Source of the DNA: an uncultured Collinsella sp.
Lineage (GTDB): Bacteria; Actinomycetota; Coriobacteriia; Coriobacteriales; Coriobacteriaceae
DNA length: 64,000 nt
Assembly: GCA_958352845.1 (NCBI GenBank)
Contig: CATWQC010000003.1
Coordinates: 72,905-136,904, forward strand
Direction of reading: 5' to 3'
A model generated the notes under the pieces. It did no database searches. It was given only the letters and a program-made list of their open reading frames with translations, and was not told the DNA's origin. Positions 8,638 to 16,366 of the stretch are shown piece by piece; positions within the stretch are counted from its first letter, which is position 1, and each line of letters starts with the position of its first letter. The position numbers were made by a program, and so were the translations under genes.

Positions 8638-9549
8638 TTAAGCACGTGCTGCTTGAGCGATACCGGCTTTGGCGTTTGCGCGTTTGCCGGCGAGTTCGCA
8701 AAAGATCGCGCCGCCGATGATAAGCGCGGCGCCCATCAGACGGACCGGTGTTATGGCTTCGCCCAAAAGGACGGCCGAGAACACGACCGCCGAAAGCGGC
8801 TCGAGGTAGCCGACGACCGCGACGGTCTGGACGGGCAGCTTGGCGACAGCGCTAAAGTAGAGCAGGCAACCGATGCCGGTGTTGACGACGCCGAGCATGA
8901 CGACGGCGCGCCAATCAATATTGGCGGCGACGCCGGCGGACAGGAATGAGGGGGCGCCCTGCGTGATGAGCGTGAGGACCAGCGCGGTCACAAAGGCTGC
9001 GCTCACCTGGAGCGCGGAGTTCTCAAGGCCTTCGATGTGTGGCGCACCCTTGCTGGCGATGACCATCAGCGCATAGCAAAATGCCGAGGCGATTCCGCAG
9101 GCGATACCAGCAATGGGCATATTGCCGCCTAGACCTTGCGCTGCAATGAGAAAAGCACCGCAAGCGACGGCGATAAAGCCGGCGATTTTGCCGCCGGTCA
9201 GCTTTTCGCCAAAGATGAGCGGGGAGAGCGCCATGACAATGATGGGGCCGCAGTAGTACAGCAGCGAGGATACGCCGACGCCGATCGTCTGGTAGGCGCG
9301 GAACAGAAAAATCCAGCTGGCGCCCAGCGCGGCTCCCGAGAGGAGGAGGGCTACGGCTTCGCGGGGGCGAGATGGCGCCTGCAGCTTATGGCGTTGGGTG
9401 ATGACGAGGATGGTGACAAGCGAGAGTGCGCCCAAAAACGTGCGTAGTAGCACGATATCGGAGCTCGGCAGCGCGATGGCAGCGGCGATGATGCCGTTGG
9501 AGCCAAACAATAGCAATGCTGCTAAGTACGTAAGCAGTCCGTTGTTCAT
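8638..9549 (-). CDS. DMT superfamily (EamA) transporter
   Basis: 303 residues with ten hydrophobic segments in two EamA-like halves: an N-half containing LLFGSNGIIAAAIAL and a C-half with VGYLEPLSAVVFSAVLLGE, the typical PxxA/LGE end of the family. Members are inner-membrane exporters of amino acids, metabolites or drugs. It is divergent from a LysR regulator (9668), and the 118-bp gap has a perfect operator-like palindrome. The regulator therefore probably controls this exporter. The substrate is unknown. Confidence 0.9.
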   Translation of the reverse strand: MNNGLLTYLAALLLFGSNGIIAAAIALPSSDIVLLRTFLGALSLVTILVITQRHKLQAPSRPREAVALLLSGAALGASWIFLFRAYQTIGVGVSSLLYYCGPIIVMALSPLIFGEKLTGGKIAGFIAVACGAFLIAAQGLGGNMPIAGIACGIASAFCYALMVIASKGAPHIEGLENSALQVSAAFVTALVLTLITQGAPSFLSAGVAANIDWRAVVMLGVVNTGIGCLLYFSAVAKLPVQTVAVVGYLEPLSAVVFSAVLLGEAITPVRLMGAALIIGGAIFCELAGKRANAKAGIAQAARA

Positions 9550-9578
9550 GCGCTGACATCCCCTCTATATCCGTGCAT

Positions 9579-9595
9579 GTTCACTATGGGTGAAC
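9579..9595. promoter_or_regulatory. LysR-type operator candidate
   Basis: GTTCAC-5-GTGAAC is a perfect 6-bp inverted repeat. It is centred in the 118-bp space between the divergent exporter and LysR genes and contains the T-N11-A pattern that LysR regulators prefer. Confidence 0.6.
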
Positions 9596-9667
9596 TGGCT
9601 ATAGAAGAAAAGCGAATATAATGCATAGATAACATGACAAAAGCTCATGCATGGGTGGAGGGGTGCC

Positions 9668-10525
9668 GTGGAAACGAATGTTCAAAAGATGCAGGTGCTG
9701 CTGGAGACCGTGCGCGCCGGAAGCTTTACGCGCGCCGCCGAGCGGCTGAGCTATTCGCAGTCGGGCGTGAGCCGTATGGTGGCCGATCTTGAGGCCGACT
9801 GGGGCTTTAAAGTTCTCGATAGAAGCCGCGAGGGCGTAGTACTTTCTGCCGACGGGCGGCAAGTTATGCCGGCGGTCGAGGCGCTCTGTGAGGAATTCAC
9901 TCGCTTGCAGCGACGGGTGGATGAGATGCGTGGGCTCATGCGCGGCAAAATCTGCATCGGTACGTTTTCGAGTGTGGCGACCCACGTGCTGCCGCCGGTG
10001 ATTGCGCACTTTCGCGCCGATCACCCGGACGTCGATTACGAGTTGCTGATGGGTGATTACTCCGAGATTGAGCAATGGGTGGCGGAAGGCCGCTGCGACC
10101 TGGGCTTTATTCCGCGCGAACCACGCGGCGCCGGCATAGCGTCGCGGCCGTTGGTGCAAGACGAGCTGATGGCCGTGGTGCCAGCGGACTCCTCGCTTGC
10201 CACCGCGGAGGTCGTTTCCCTTGCCGATTTGGCCAACGAGCAGTTTATTCTGCTGGAACGCGGCACCGATGACGAGATTACGCCGCTGTTTCGTCGCGCG
10301 GGCCTGACGGTGCGTTCTAAGCTGTCGACCTGGGATGACTATGCGATTATGGCTATGGTCGAGGACGGCCTGGGCGTGAGCATTCTTCCGGCGCTCATCT
10401 TGCGCCGCTGCCAGTTCGATGTTGCCGTGCGCCCACTCGAGGGACATCCTCATCGGCAGATCAACGCAATATACCGCACCGCTGACGTTTCGCTTGCCGC
10501 TGCTCGACTCCTTGAATATCTATAA
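9668..10525 (+). CDS. LysR-family transcriptional regulator
   Basis: 285 residues from GTG 9668, behind GGAGGGG at 9657; an in-frame ATG at 9647 lacks a ribosome site. The N-terminal winged helix-turn-helix (SFTRAAERLSYSQSGVSRMVADLE) is typical of LysR. The remaining ~200 residues form the two-lobed effector domain (KICIGTFSSVATHVLPPVI at its start). Such proteins bind inverted repeats as tetramers and usually control a divergent neighbour, here the DMT exporter at 8638-9549. The effector is unknown. Confidence 0.92.
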   Translation: METNVQKMQVLLETVRAGSFTRAAERLSYSQSGVSRMVADLEADWGFKVLDRSREGVVLSADGRQVMPAVEALCEEFTRLQRRVDEMRGLMRGKICIGTFSSVATHVLPPVIAHFRADHPDVDYELLMGDYSEIEQWVAEGRCDLGFIPREPRGAGIASRPLVQDELMAVVPADSSLATAEVVSLADLANEQFILLERGTDDEITPLFRRAGLTVRSKLSTWDDYAIMAMVEDGLGVSILPALILRRCQFDVAVRPLEGHPHRQINAIYRTADVSLAAARLLEYL

Positions 10526-10584
10526 AAGCGCGTATCCGTTGTCCACTTTGGGACAATCCTCGGGGTTCGGTACATTTTATTGTG

Positions 10585-10667
10585 AAATTGAACTTTCGGA
10601 TAATGCGCCGCGTTATACTGCTGCCTAAATTGAACTCTGGTTCAATTCGTGTTCTATAAATTGAACT
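10585..10667. promoter_or_regulatory. Three phased direct repeats AAATTGAACT
   Basis: Identical 10-mers start at 10585, 10627 and 10658, i.e. 42 and 31 bases apart, close to four and three turns of the helix. The middle copy is part of a larger palindrome, TTGAAC-TCTG-GTTCAA (10630-10645). They lie immediately before the HTH-aminotransferase gene and around a possible -10 (TATACT, 10614). This is probably its own operator array. Confidence 0.6.
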
Positions 10668-10687
10668 TTGCCAGCAAGGAGGTTCTA

Positions 10688-12208
10688 GTGGCCCAAGAGA
10701 CGTTTAGCGATCGCCTGCGACAGACTATGTCCGATCGCGACGTTCGCCAGTCGGACGTAATCCGCGCATCGGAGATGCTCGGCAAAAAACTCGGCAAGAG
10801 TCAGATGAGCCAATATGTGAGCGGCAAGACGATTCCGCGGCGCGATGTGGCAGAGCTGCTCGCCTGCATTTTGGAGGTCGATGTTACCTGGCTGCTTGCC
10901 GGTGACGCCGATCAAGGCGAGGCATCATCGCCCCGTAACGTTTCCAAGCCCGAACCCCATCCCTCAGCTCAAATTCCAAGGAGCACCACCATGCGTACTT
11001 TTTCTAAATCCACCAAGCTTGATAACGTCCTGTATGATGTGCGCGGTCCCGTCGTCGACGAGGCCGCCCGTATGGAGGACGAGGGCGAGCGCATCCTCAA
11101 GCTCAATATCGGCAACCCGGCGCCCTTCGGTTTCCGCACGCCCGACGAGGTCATCAAGGACATGCGCCAGCAGCTGCCCGACTGCGAAGGCTATTCCAAC
11201 TCGCGCGGTCTGTTCTCTGCGCGCAAGGCGATTATGCAGTACTCGCAGATCAAGGGCCTGCCCAATGTTCAGATGGAGCACATCTACACGGGCAACGGCG
11301 TGTCCGAGCTCATTCAGCTTTCGATGAACGCGCTGCTCGACAATGGCGACGAGATTCTGATCCCCAGCCCCGACTATCCGCTTTGGACGGCGTGCGCAAC
11401 CCTTGCCGGCGGCCATCCCGTGCACTATCTGTGCGATGAGCAGGCCGATTGGTATCCCGATCTGCAGGATATGGAGTCCAAGATCACGAGCGCGACCAAG
11501 GCCCTCGTCATCATCAACCCCAACAACCCCACGGGCTCGGTCTACCCGCGCGAGGTGCTCGAGGGCATCGTCGAGGTTGCGCGCAGGCACCAGCTCATGA
11601 TCTTTGCCGATGAGATCTACGACCGTCTGTGCATGGACGGCTACGAGCACGTCTCGATTGCCTCGCTCGCTCCCGATCTGCCCTGCGTCACCTTTAGCGG
11701 CCTTTCCAAGTCGCACATGATTGCGGGCTATCGTATTGGCTGGATGGTGCTTTCGGGCAACCAGCGCTGTATGAGCGATTTCATCATGGGCATCAACATG
11801 CTCTCTAACATGCGCCTGTGCTCCAACGTGCCGGCTCAGTCGATCGTCCAGACGGCACTCGGTGGCCATCAGTCCGTTAACGACTACATCCGTCCCGGCG
11901 GCCGTGTCTACGAGCAGCGCAACTTTGTGTATGAGGCGCTCAACAAGATTGACGGCATCTCGGTGGTTAAGCCGCGTGCGGCGTTCTACATCTTCCCCAA
12001 GATGGATGTGAAGAAGTTCAACATCACCGATGACGAGCAGTTCGCCCTCGACCTGCTGCACGAGAAGAAGATCCTGATCACGCGCGGCGGCGGCTTCAAC
12101 TGGGCTGAGCCCGACCACTTCCGCATCGTGTACCTGCCGCGCATGGAAGTGCTCAAAGAGTCGCTCGAAGACCTCGCCGACTTCTTCGATCATTACCGTC
12201 AAAGCTAA
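10688..12208 (+). CDS. XRE-type HTH domain fused to a class I aminotransferase
   Basis: 506 residues from GTG 10688, with AAGGAGG at 10676. Residues 1-75 look like an XRE/Cro helix-turn-helix (RQSDVIRASEMLG, KSQMSQYVSGKTIPRRD, LLACILEVDVTWLL). After a Pro/Ser-rich linker, residues 102-506 are a complete fold-type I aminotransferase of the AlaA/alanine-transaminase branch: NIGNPAPFGF, NPNNPTGSVYPREVL, DEIYDRL and the PLP lysine in SGLSKSHMIAGYR. An internal ATG (10991) behind AAGGAG begins exactly at the aminotransferase domain, so a 405-residue enzyme alone could also be made. MocR proteins combine GntR-type HTH with aminotransferase; this XRE version is a different arrangement. It may be an enzyme that reports its substrate state to its own promoter. 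This is inference. Confidence 0.88.
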   Translation: MAQETFSDRLRQTMSDRDVRQSDVIRASEMLGKKLGKSQMSQYVSGKTIPRRDVAELLACILEVDVTWLLAGDADQGEASSPRNVSKPEPHPSAQIPRSTTMRTFSKSTKLDNVLYDVRGPVVDEAARMEDEGERILKLNIGNPAPFGFRTPDEVIKDMRQQLPDCEGYSNSRGLFSARKAIMQYSQIKGLPNVQMEHIYTGNGVSELIQLSMNALLDNGDEILIPSPDYPLWTACATLAGGHPVHYLCDEQADWYPDLQDMESKITSATKALVIINPNNPTGSVYPREVLEGIVEVARRHQLMIFADEIYDRLCMDGYEHVSIASLAPDLPCVTFSGLSKSHMIAGYRIGWMVLSGNQRCMSDFIMGINMLSNMRLCSNVPAQSIVQTALGGHQSVNDYIRPGGRVYEQRNFVYEALNKIDGISVVKPRAAFYIFPKMDVKKFNITDDEQFALDLLHEKKILITRGGGFNWAEPDHFRIVYLPRMEVLKESLEDLADFFDHYRQS

Positions 12209-12230
12209 GGGATAGAGGCTCTATACAATC

Positions 12231-12270
12231 GAAAGCTCCCTGCAGTTGCTTGGCTGCAGGGAGCTTTCTT
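12231..12270. terminator. Strong bidirectional terminator
   Basis: GAAAGCTCCCTGCAG (12231-12245) pairs perfectly with CTGCAGGGAGCTTTC (12254-12268). It separates the convergent HTH-aminotransferase and deformylase-like genes. Confidence 0.9.
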
Positions 12271-12282
12271 GAATCAGTGGAA

Positions 12283-12693
12283 CTAAATAACAATTCCGTT
12301 GCAGTGGTCGATTTCGTGCTGGATGATCTCGGCGGTGTAGCCCGAGAAGTTTTTGATGCGGCGGACGAAGTTCTCGTCCAAATACTCAACCTTAATGCGG
12401 CGATAGCGGGTACAGGGACGCTCGCCGATCAGCGAGAGGCACCCTTCGCTCGTCTGATAGGCATTGACCTGCTCAAGAATTTGAGGATTGTACATCAGGA
12501 GCGTCCTGTTGCCGTCCTTTACGCAGATGATGCGTTTGCGCACGCCGATCATGTTGGCGGCGAGGCCCACGCACTCGCGCTCATGCTCGTGGAGTGTATC
12601 TAGGAGATCCTGCCCGGTCGCGGCATCGTCGGGTCCCGCGTCTTCGGAAGGCAGACGCAAAAAGAACTCGGATTTCATGATGGGCTTAATCAT
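12283..12693 (-). CDS. Peptide deformylase family protein, second copy
   Basis: 136 residues from ATG 12693 behind GGAG; longer in-frame starts have no ribosome site. Motif 2 EGCLS (83-87) and motif 3 HEIDH (126-130) are intact, so all metal ligands and the catalytic Glu are present. Motif 1 is GLAANMIG (43-50), where the usual Gln (Gln50 in E. coli Def) is Met48. This AANMIG form is common among short Firmicutes and Actinobacteria relatives. It is likely an active or partly active deformylase acting on formyl-Met of nascent proteins; which of the family members is the housekeeping enzyme cannot be judged from here. Compare the protein at 4652, which has the opposite substitution pattern. Confidence 0.88.
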   Translation of the reverse strand: MIKPIMKSEFFLRLPSEDAGPDDAATGQDLLDTLHEHERECVGLAANMIGVRKRIICVKDGNRTLLMYNPQILEQVNAYQTSEGCLSLIGERPCTRYRRIKVEYLDENFVRRIKNFSGYTAEIIQHEIDHCNGIVI

Positions 12694-12898
12694 GGCGGGC
12701 TCCTCATGTCTTATGCTTTCGTGGACTTTTAATAATAGCGCGGAAGGAAAGCTGTGCGTCCGCGTTACAATCTTTCGAGGTTGGACCATGTTGTCAGACT
12801 CGTCGTGTACGGCGTCTGGCGTAAGTCTAGGGCTCATTTTTCGCCCTGGACTGTTCCTCTGGGGCGATGCGATTGTCGTTCTAAGAGGAAGGAATTTC

Positions 12899-14311
12899 AT
12901 GGGGACCAAATCCCAAAAGCAAACTCAATCACCGTCGACAGCCTCGGCGATTCTCGTCGTAATGTATGTTGCAGCCTTTGTTGCCGCGTTTAACGAGAAC
13001 ATCATTAACGTGGCGTTGCACGACATTATGGCGGCCTTTTCGGTGAGTGCCACCACGGCGCAGTGGCTCGTTTCGGGCTACATGATCGTGACGTCGATCT
13101 TTACGGCTATCATGGCCTTCCTGTCCGGTCGTTTCTCGACGCGCAAGCTGCTGTTTTTCGCATGCGGATGCATGGTCGCCGGCGAAGTCCTGTGCCTGGT
13201 CGCTCCGTCGTTTAGCGTTTTGCTGCCAAGCCGTATTTTGCAGGCTGCGGGATCGGGCATCTTGTTTCCGCTCATGATGAATGTGGTGCTGTCTTGTGCC
13301 CCGCGCGAGAAGCTCGGTCTGTATCTGAGCCTGGGCGGCGCCTGCATTACGCTAGGACCGGCGTTTGGACCCGTGATCAGCGGTCTTATGTGCACGTTAT
13401 TTGGCTGGAGGGCGGTATTCGTAGTGCCGCTGGTGGGCGGCATTGCGGTCGCTGCGGCGGGCGTTAAGCTTGTTCAGAATGTCGGAGAGCGCTCGAACAC
13501 CACGCTTGATATTCTGTCGGTTGTTTTGCTCGCGGCCGGCATTACGGCATTTGTGTATTCCGTGGGCGAGTTCTCGGCCAATTTGATTGCCGGTGTCGTG
13601 GCGCTTTTCGCCGCCATTGTGCTGCTCGGCCTGTTTGCGGCCCGCCAGCTCAAGCTTGAGCATCCGGTGCTTAACGTGCGTCCCATGGCGAGTGTTCGTT
13701 TTTGGCCTGCGTGCTTGCTTGTGGTGGTATCGATGATGACGACGTTCTCGATGAGCGTTTTGTTGCCGCTCTATTTTGAGGGCGCATACGGCATGACCGC
13801 ACTTGTTGCGGGCTTGCTCATTTTGCCAGCAATTGCCTGCAACGCCGTGACCTCGATTGTGGGCGGACGCGTGATGGACGCCCGTGGCGCATGGCCGCTG
13901 CTGCCGGTCGGCTTTACCCTGATTGCCGTGGGGCAGACTGCCATCTCGATGACGGCGGCAAGCATGAACATCGGCGTCGTCGTGGCGCTGACCGTTGTGG
14001 TGTATGCCGGAGTCGGTTTGGTGCTGAGCCCCTCGCAAACGGCCGGCTTGGAGACGCTGCCCGCCGCTGAGCATCCTCACGGAACGGCATTGCTCAACAC
14101 GTGGAACATGATTGCCGCATCGTTTGGCCCGTCGCTGTTTATCGGCCTGCTCTCGAGTTCTGCGGCGACTGCCGGTGTCGCTGGCGTTGCGACCGACGTT
14201 GCCCAGGCGATTGGATTTGCGGCGGCCGTGCGTGTGGCGGCTGTAATTGCCGTGGTCGGGTTCGTGGCGTCGCTGGTGTACGCTCGTCGCGAGTCGCACA
14301 TGTCGCATTAA
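12899..14311 (+). CDS. MFS transporter, DHA2 (EmrB/QacA-like) drug exporter family
   Basis: 470 residues from ATG 12899, with GAGGAAGGA upstream. There are about 14 hydrophobic segments. The first helix motif NENIINVALHDIM with the following TAQWLVSGYMI is characteristic of the 14-TM EmrB/QacA/LfrA drug:H+ antiporters, as is the cytoplasmic LSGRFSTRKLL loop. The gene stands alone with no linked regulator or EmrA-like adaptor, so single-membrane export is expected. The substrate is unknown. The 205 bases before it hold nothing recognisable. Confidence 0.92.
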   Translation: MGTKSQKQTQSPSTASAILVVMYVAAFVAAFNENIINVALHDIMAAFSVSATTAQWLVSGYMIVTSIFTAIMAFLSGRFSTRKLLFFACGCMVAGEVLCLVAPSFSVLLPSRILQAAGSGILFPLMMNVVLSCAPREKLGLYLSLGGACITLGPAFGPVISGLMCTLFGWRAVFVVPLVGGIAVAAAGVKLVQNVGERSNTTLDILSVVLLAAGITAFVYSVGEFSANLIAGVVALFAAIVLLGLFAARQLKLEHPVLNVRPMASVRFWPACLLVVVSMMTTFSMSVLLPLYFEGAYGMTALVAGLLILPAIACNAVTSIVGGRVMDARGAWPLLPVGFTLIAVGQTAISMTAASMNIGVVVALTVVVYAGVGLVLSPSQTAGLETLPAAEHPHGTALLNTWNMIAASFGPSLFIGLLSSSAATAGVAGVATDVAQAIGFAAAVRVAAVIAVVGFVASLVYARRESHMSH

Positions 14312-14463
14312 TGTGTGCACATAGATTCTGCAGCTAGATTAGCGGGCGACACCATAAACTAATGGACGTTTTGCCGAGAGGCATGAATGTTTAAAGCGCA
14401 AAGAGTGCGCGACGGGCCCCGCGAATGGGGCGATGATGCCCGAGAGGGCCAAGAAGGAGTCTC

Positions 14464-15345
14464 ATGTCTGAGAACGAAGAGATCATGAACGAGACCGAGA
14501 ACGAGACCATGGCTGCCGAGGTCGAGGCAGTCGAGACCGTGGAGACCGAAGCTGCCGAGGTTGAGGCTGCTGACGAGGTTTCCGCCGAGGAGGAGGCCGA
14601 GGTTGTCGAGGCCGCCGTTGATTACGATGACGAAGAGCTGATGGACAAGATGCAGAAGGCCGCCCGCCTGCTGCGTAGCCGTCGCTTTGCTATTTCCAAG
14701 GAGGAGGAGGCCAAAGCCGAGCGCATGGCGAACATCGAGCGCGCCATCAAGCTTCTTGACCTCAAGCCCAAGATGGAGCAGAAGGAAATGTCCGACCTGC
14801 TGGGCATGCGCCTTCGTGAGCTCGATGGCCTGATGGCCGAAGCCGAGGCTGCCGATCTGGTCGGCCGCATCGACGACGCCGAGGGCGACATGCGCAAGAT
14901 CGTCGTCTTCGCTGCTGAGGATGCCGCTGAGGGCCTGGTCGAGCTTGCCAACAAGAAGGAGAAGCTCTTGCCCGAGCTTTCTTACGAGGAGGCCACCGAG
15001 CTGATGGCTGCCCTCGATAAGGTTATCGCTCCGCTCGTCGCCATGGGCCTTGACGAGGATCGCGGTCCTCGCGGCGGTCGTGACGATCGCGGTGGCCGTG
15101 GCGGCGACCGTGGCGGTCGCGGCGGCTTTGGCGATCGCGGTGGCCGTGGCGGCGACCGTGGCGGTCGCGGTGGCGATCGCGGTGGCCGCGGCGGCTTTGG
15201 TGACCGTGGCGGCGACCGTGGCGGTCGCGGCGGCTTCGGCGGCAACCGTGGCGGCTATGGCGGCAACCGTGGTAACGACCGTGGCGGTCGCGGTGGCGAT
15301 CGTGGCGGCCGCAACGGTGGCGGCTTCCGCGGCAATCGTTTTTAG
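14464..15345 (+). CDS. MarR-like winged-helix protein with acidic head and RGG-repeat tail
   Basis: 293 residues from ATG 14464, with AAGGAG upstream. Three parts can be seen. Residues 1-60 are strongly acidic and Glu/Ala/Val-rich. Residues 62-193 have the helix and wing pattern of MarR regulators (RRFAISKEEEAKAERMANIE, KMEQKEMSDLLGMRLRELDGLM, GLVGRID-like wing, ELSYEEATELMAALDKVI). Residues 199-293 are almost only Gly, Arg, Asp and a few Phe/Asn in GDRGGRGG units. RGG boxes bind RNA and drive condensation in eukaryotic proteins, and some bacterial RNA helicases carry them. A nucleic-acid-binding role is likely; whether DNA, RNA or both is unknown. Family membership is by pattern only. The 150-base leader is GC-rich with possible hairpins. 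Confidence 0.85.
   Translation: MSENEEIMNETENETMAAEVEAVETVETEAAEVEAADEVSAEEEAEVVEAAVDYDDEELMDKMQKAARLLRSRRFAISKEEEAKAERMANIERAIKLLDLKPKMEQKEMSDLLGMRLRELDGLMAEAEAADLVGRIDDAEGDMRKIVVFAAEDAAEGLVELANKKEKLLPELSYEEATELMAALDKVIAPLVAMGLDEDRGPRGGRDDRGGRGGDRGGRGGFGDRGGRGGDRGGRGGDRGGRGGFGDRGGDRGGRGGFGGNRGGYGGNRGNDRGGRGGDRGGRNGGGFRGNRF
15058..15342 (+). repeat. GC-rich coding tandem repeats for the RGG tail
   Basis: Imperfect units of 24 to 48 bases built from GGCGACCGTGGCGGTCGCGG and close variants encode GDRGGRGG and GFGDRGGRGG. Long identical stretches recur, e.g. around 15085 and 15134, so unit number may vary between strains. Confidence 0.85.
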
Positions 15346-15371
15346 TTACGGCGTTTTACCAAACGCCGTAA
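15346..15371 (+). terminator. Hairpin after the RGG-tail gene
   Basis: TTACGGCGTTT (15346-15356) and AAACGCCGTAA (15361-15371) are perfect 11-bp arms starting at the stop codon. No U-run follows. A second hairpin at 15421 does have one. Confidence 0.6.
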
Positions 15372-15420
15372 CGGGCCGACGCTGCGCGGGCCGCATTTGG
15401 ACAATCTGACGTTCAACTTC

Positions 15421-15455
15421 AAGGGCGCGACCAGAAGGTCAGCGCCCTTTCGTTT
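15421..15455 (+). terminator. Rho-independent terminator
   Basis: AAGGGCGC (15421-15428) and GCGCCCTT (15442-15449) with T-rich TTCGTTT after the stem. Confidence 0.7.
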
Positions 15456-15591
15456 CACGCCACCTTGTCACAAATGCGACCCGCTCGCTGACTTATGCTC
15501 AACCTATGGCGTCATCTCGCCCCAAAAGGGCCTCCCTCGCTCTGGCGGGTTTTCGCTGTCGGTAGCAAAATATCGGCGTTGCCTTGATCCA

Positions 15592-15629
15592 AACCTACCA
15601 AAAGGGGGACAAGTTTATTTTGGTCGGTT
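15592..15629 (+). repeat. REP-like palindrome, copy A
   Basis: AACCTACCAAAA and TTTTGGTCGGTT form 12-bp arms with one mismatch around a GGGGGACAAGTTTA loop. The element and its right flank (TTATCTGGGCAAACGT) resemble the reverse complement of 38506-38567. Confidence 0.65.
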
Positions 15630-15663
15630 TTATCTGGGCAAACGTGGTCGTCTATCGCAATGT

Positions 15664-15717
15664 AGTCATTGGGGATGTTCTTGTTGGACTAGTCGTTTAA
15701 GAACGTCCCCAACGACT
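15664..15717. repeat. Long hairpin element with 19-base arms
   Basis: AGTCATTGGGGATGTTCTT and AAGAACGTCCCCAACGACT pair over 19 positions with one mismatch and one G-T pair. The loop is 16 bases. It adjoins copy A and may be part of one composite intergenic element. It could also end transcription towards pdxT. Confidence 0.55.
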
Positions 15718-15758
15718 GCATAGCATGAGAGTGGAAATCTACGCTCGTTCGTTTTTGC

Positions 15759-16346
15759 CTACATTTGGAGGAAGAGCTCGTGGAGGCGGGCGTCGTCGTC
15801 GAGCTCGGGGTGGAAGGTGACGCCGAGCTGGTTGTCTTGACGGGCGGCGACGATGCGGCCATCGACTTCGGACAGGGCCTTGGCATTGCCGTGCACCTTG
15901 ACGATGCGGGGTGCACGGATAAACGTCAGCGGCACTTCACCGTCGATACCGTCTACCCGCCCCTTGGTGCGAAAGCTGCCGAGCTGTCTGCCATAGGCAT
16001 TACGCTCAACGAGCACATCCATGGTTGCCAGGCGCGGCGTCCCCTTATCGTCGTGGGCGGCAAGGTCGCGCGCCAGCAGAATCAAGCCGGCGCAAGTCCC
16101 CAATACAGGCATGCCTTCAACAATGCGGATGCGAAGCCCCTCGAGCATACCGAGTTCGGCAAGTAGCTTGCCCTGAACGGTGGACTCGCCGCCGGGGAGG
16201 ACCAGGCGGTCAAAGTTCTGCTGCAAATCGGCCGCCTGCCTCAGCTCAATACAGTGCGCGCCCAGCTCAGATAGTCTTGCCTCGTGCTCGGCAAAAGCGC
16301 CTTGGACCGCCAGCACGGCGACCGTTTGGTCTGCATAATCGCTCAT
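15759..16346 (-). CDS. pdxT: Pyridoxal 5'-phosphate synthase glutaminase subunit PdxT
   Basis: 195 residues from ATG 16346 behind AGAAAGGA. It is a class I glutamine amidotransferase with the PdxT pattern: GGEST (52-56), nucleophile Cys85 in GTCAG, and catalytic His179/Glu181 in FHPE. It hydrolyses glutamine and passes ammonia to PdxS in the dodecameric PdxST complex that makes pyridoxal phosphate from ribose 5-phosphate and glyceraldehyde 3-phosphate. The length matches the family (185-205). It follows pdxS with a 20-bp gap, so the two form an operon. Confidence 0.97.
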   Translation of the reverse strand: MSDYADQTVAVLAVQGAFAEHEARLSELGAHCIELRQAADLQQNFDRLVLPGGESTVQGKLLAELGMLEGLRIRIVEGMPVLGTCAGLILLARDLAAHDDKGTPRLATMDVLVERNAYGRQLGSFRTKGRVDGIDGEVPLTFIRAPRIVKVHGNAKALSEVDGRIVAARQDNQLGVTFHPELDDDARLHELFLQM

Positions 16347-16366
16347 GTGCGATCCTTTCTGCTGGA

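Larger units (their letters stand above)
15456..15758. other. Gene-free spacer with palindromic elements
   Basis: No convincing gene lies here. An open frame across 15397-15723 lacks a ribosome site and protein-like composition. The space holds the two palindromic elements listed at 15592 and 15664, placed next to each other, and then the end of pdxT. Confidence 0.6.

Noticed and set aside
15058..15342. CRISPR-like regular repeats
   Set aside because: The repeats are in frame, encode RGG units and have no unique spacers.
15397..15723. 108-codon plus-strand frame in the spacer after the RGG gene
   Set aside because: Runs through a terminator and palindromic elements, has no ribosome site and unnatural composition.
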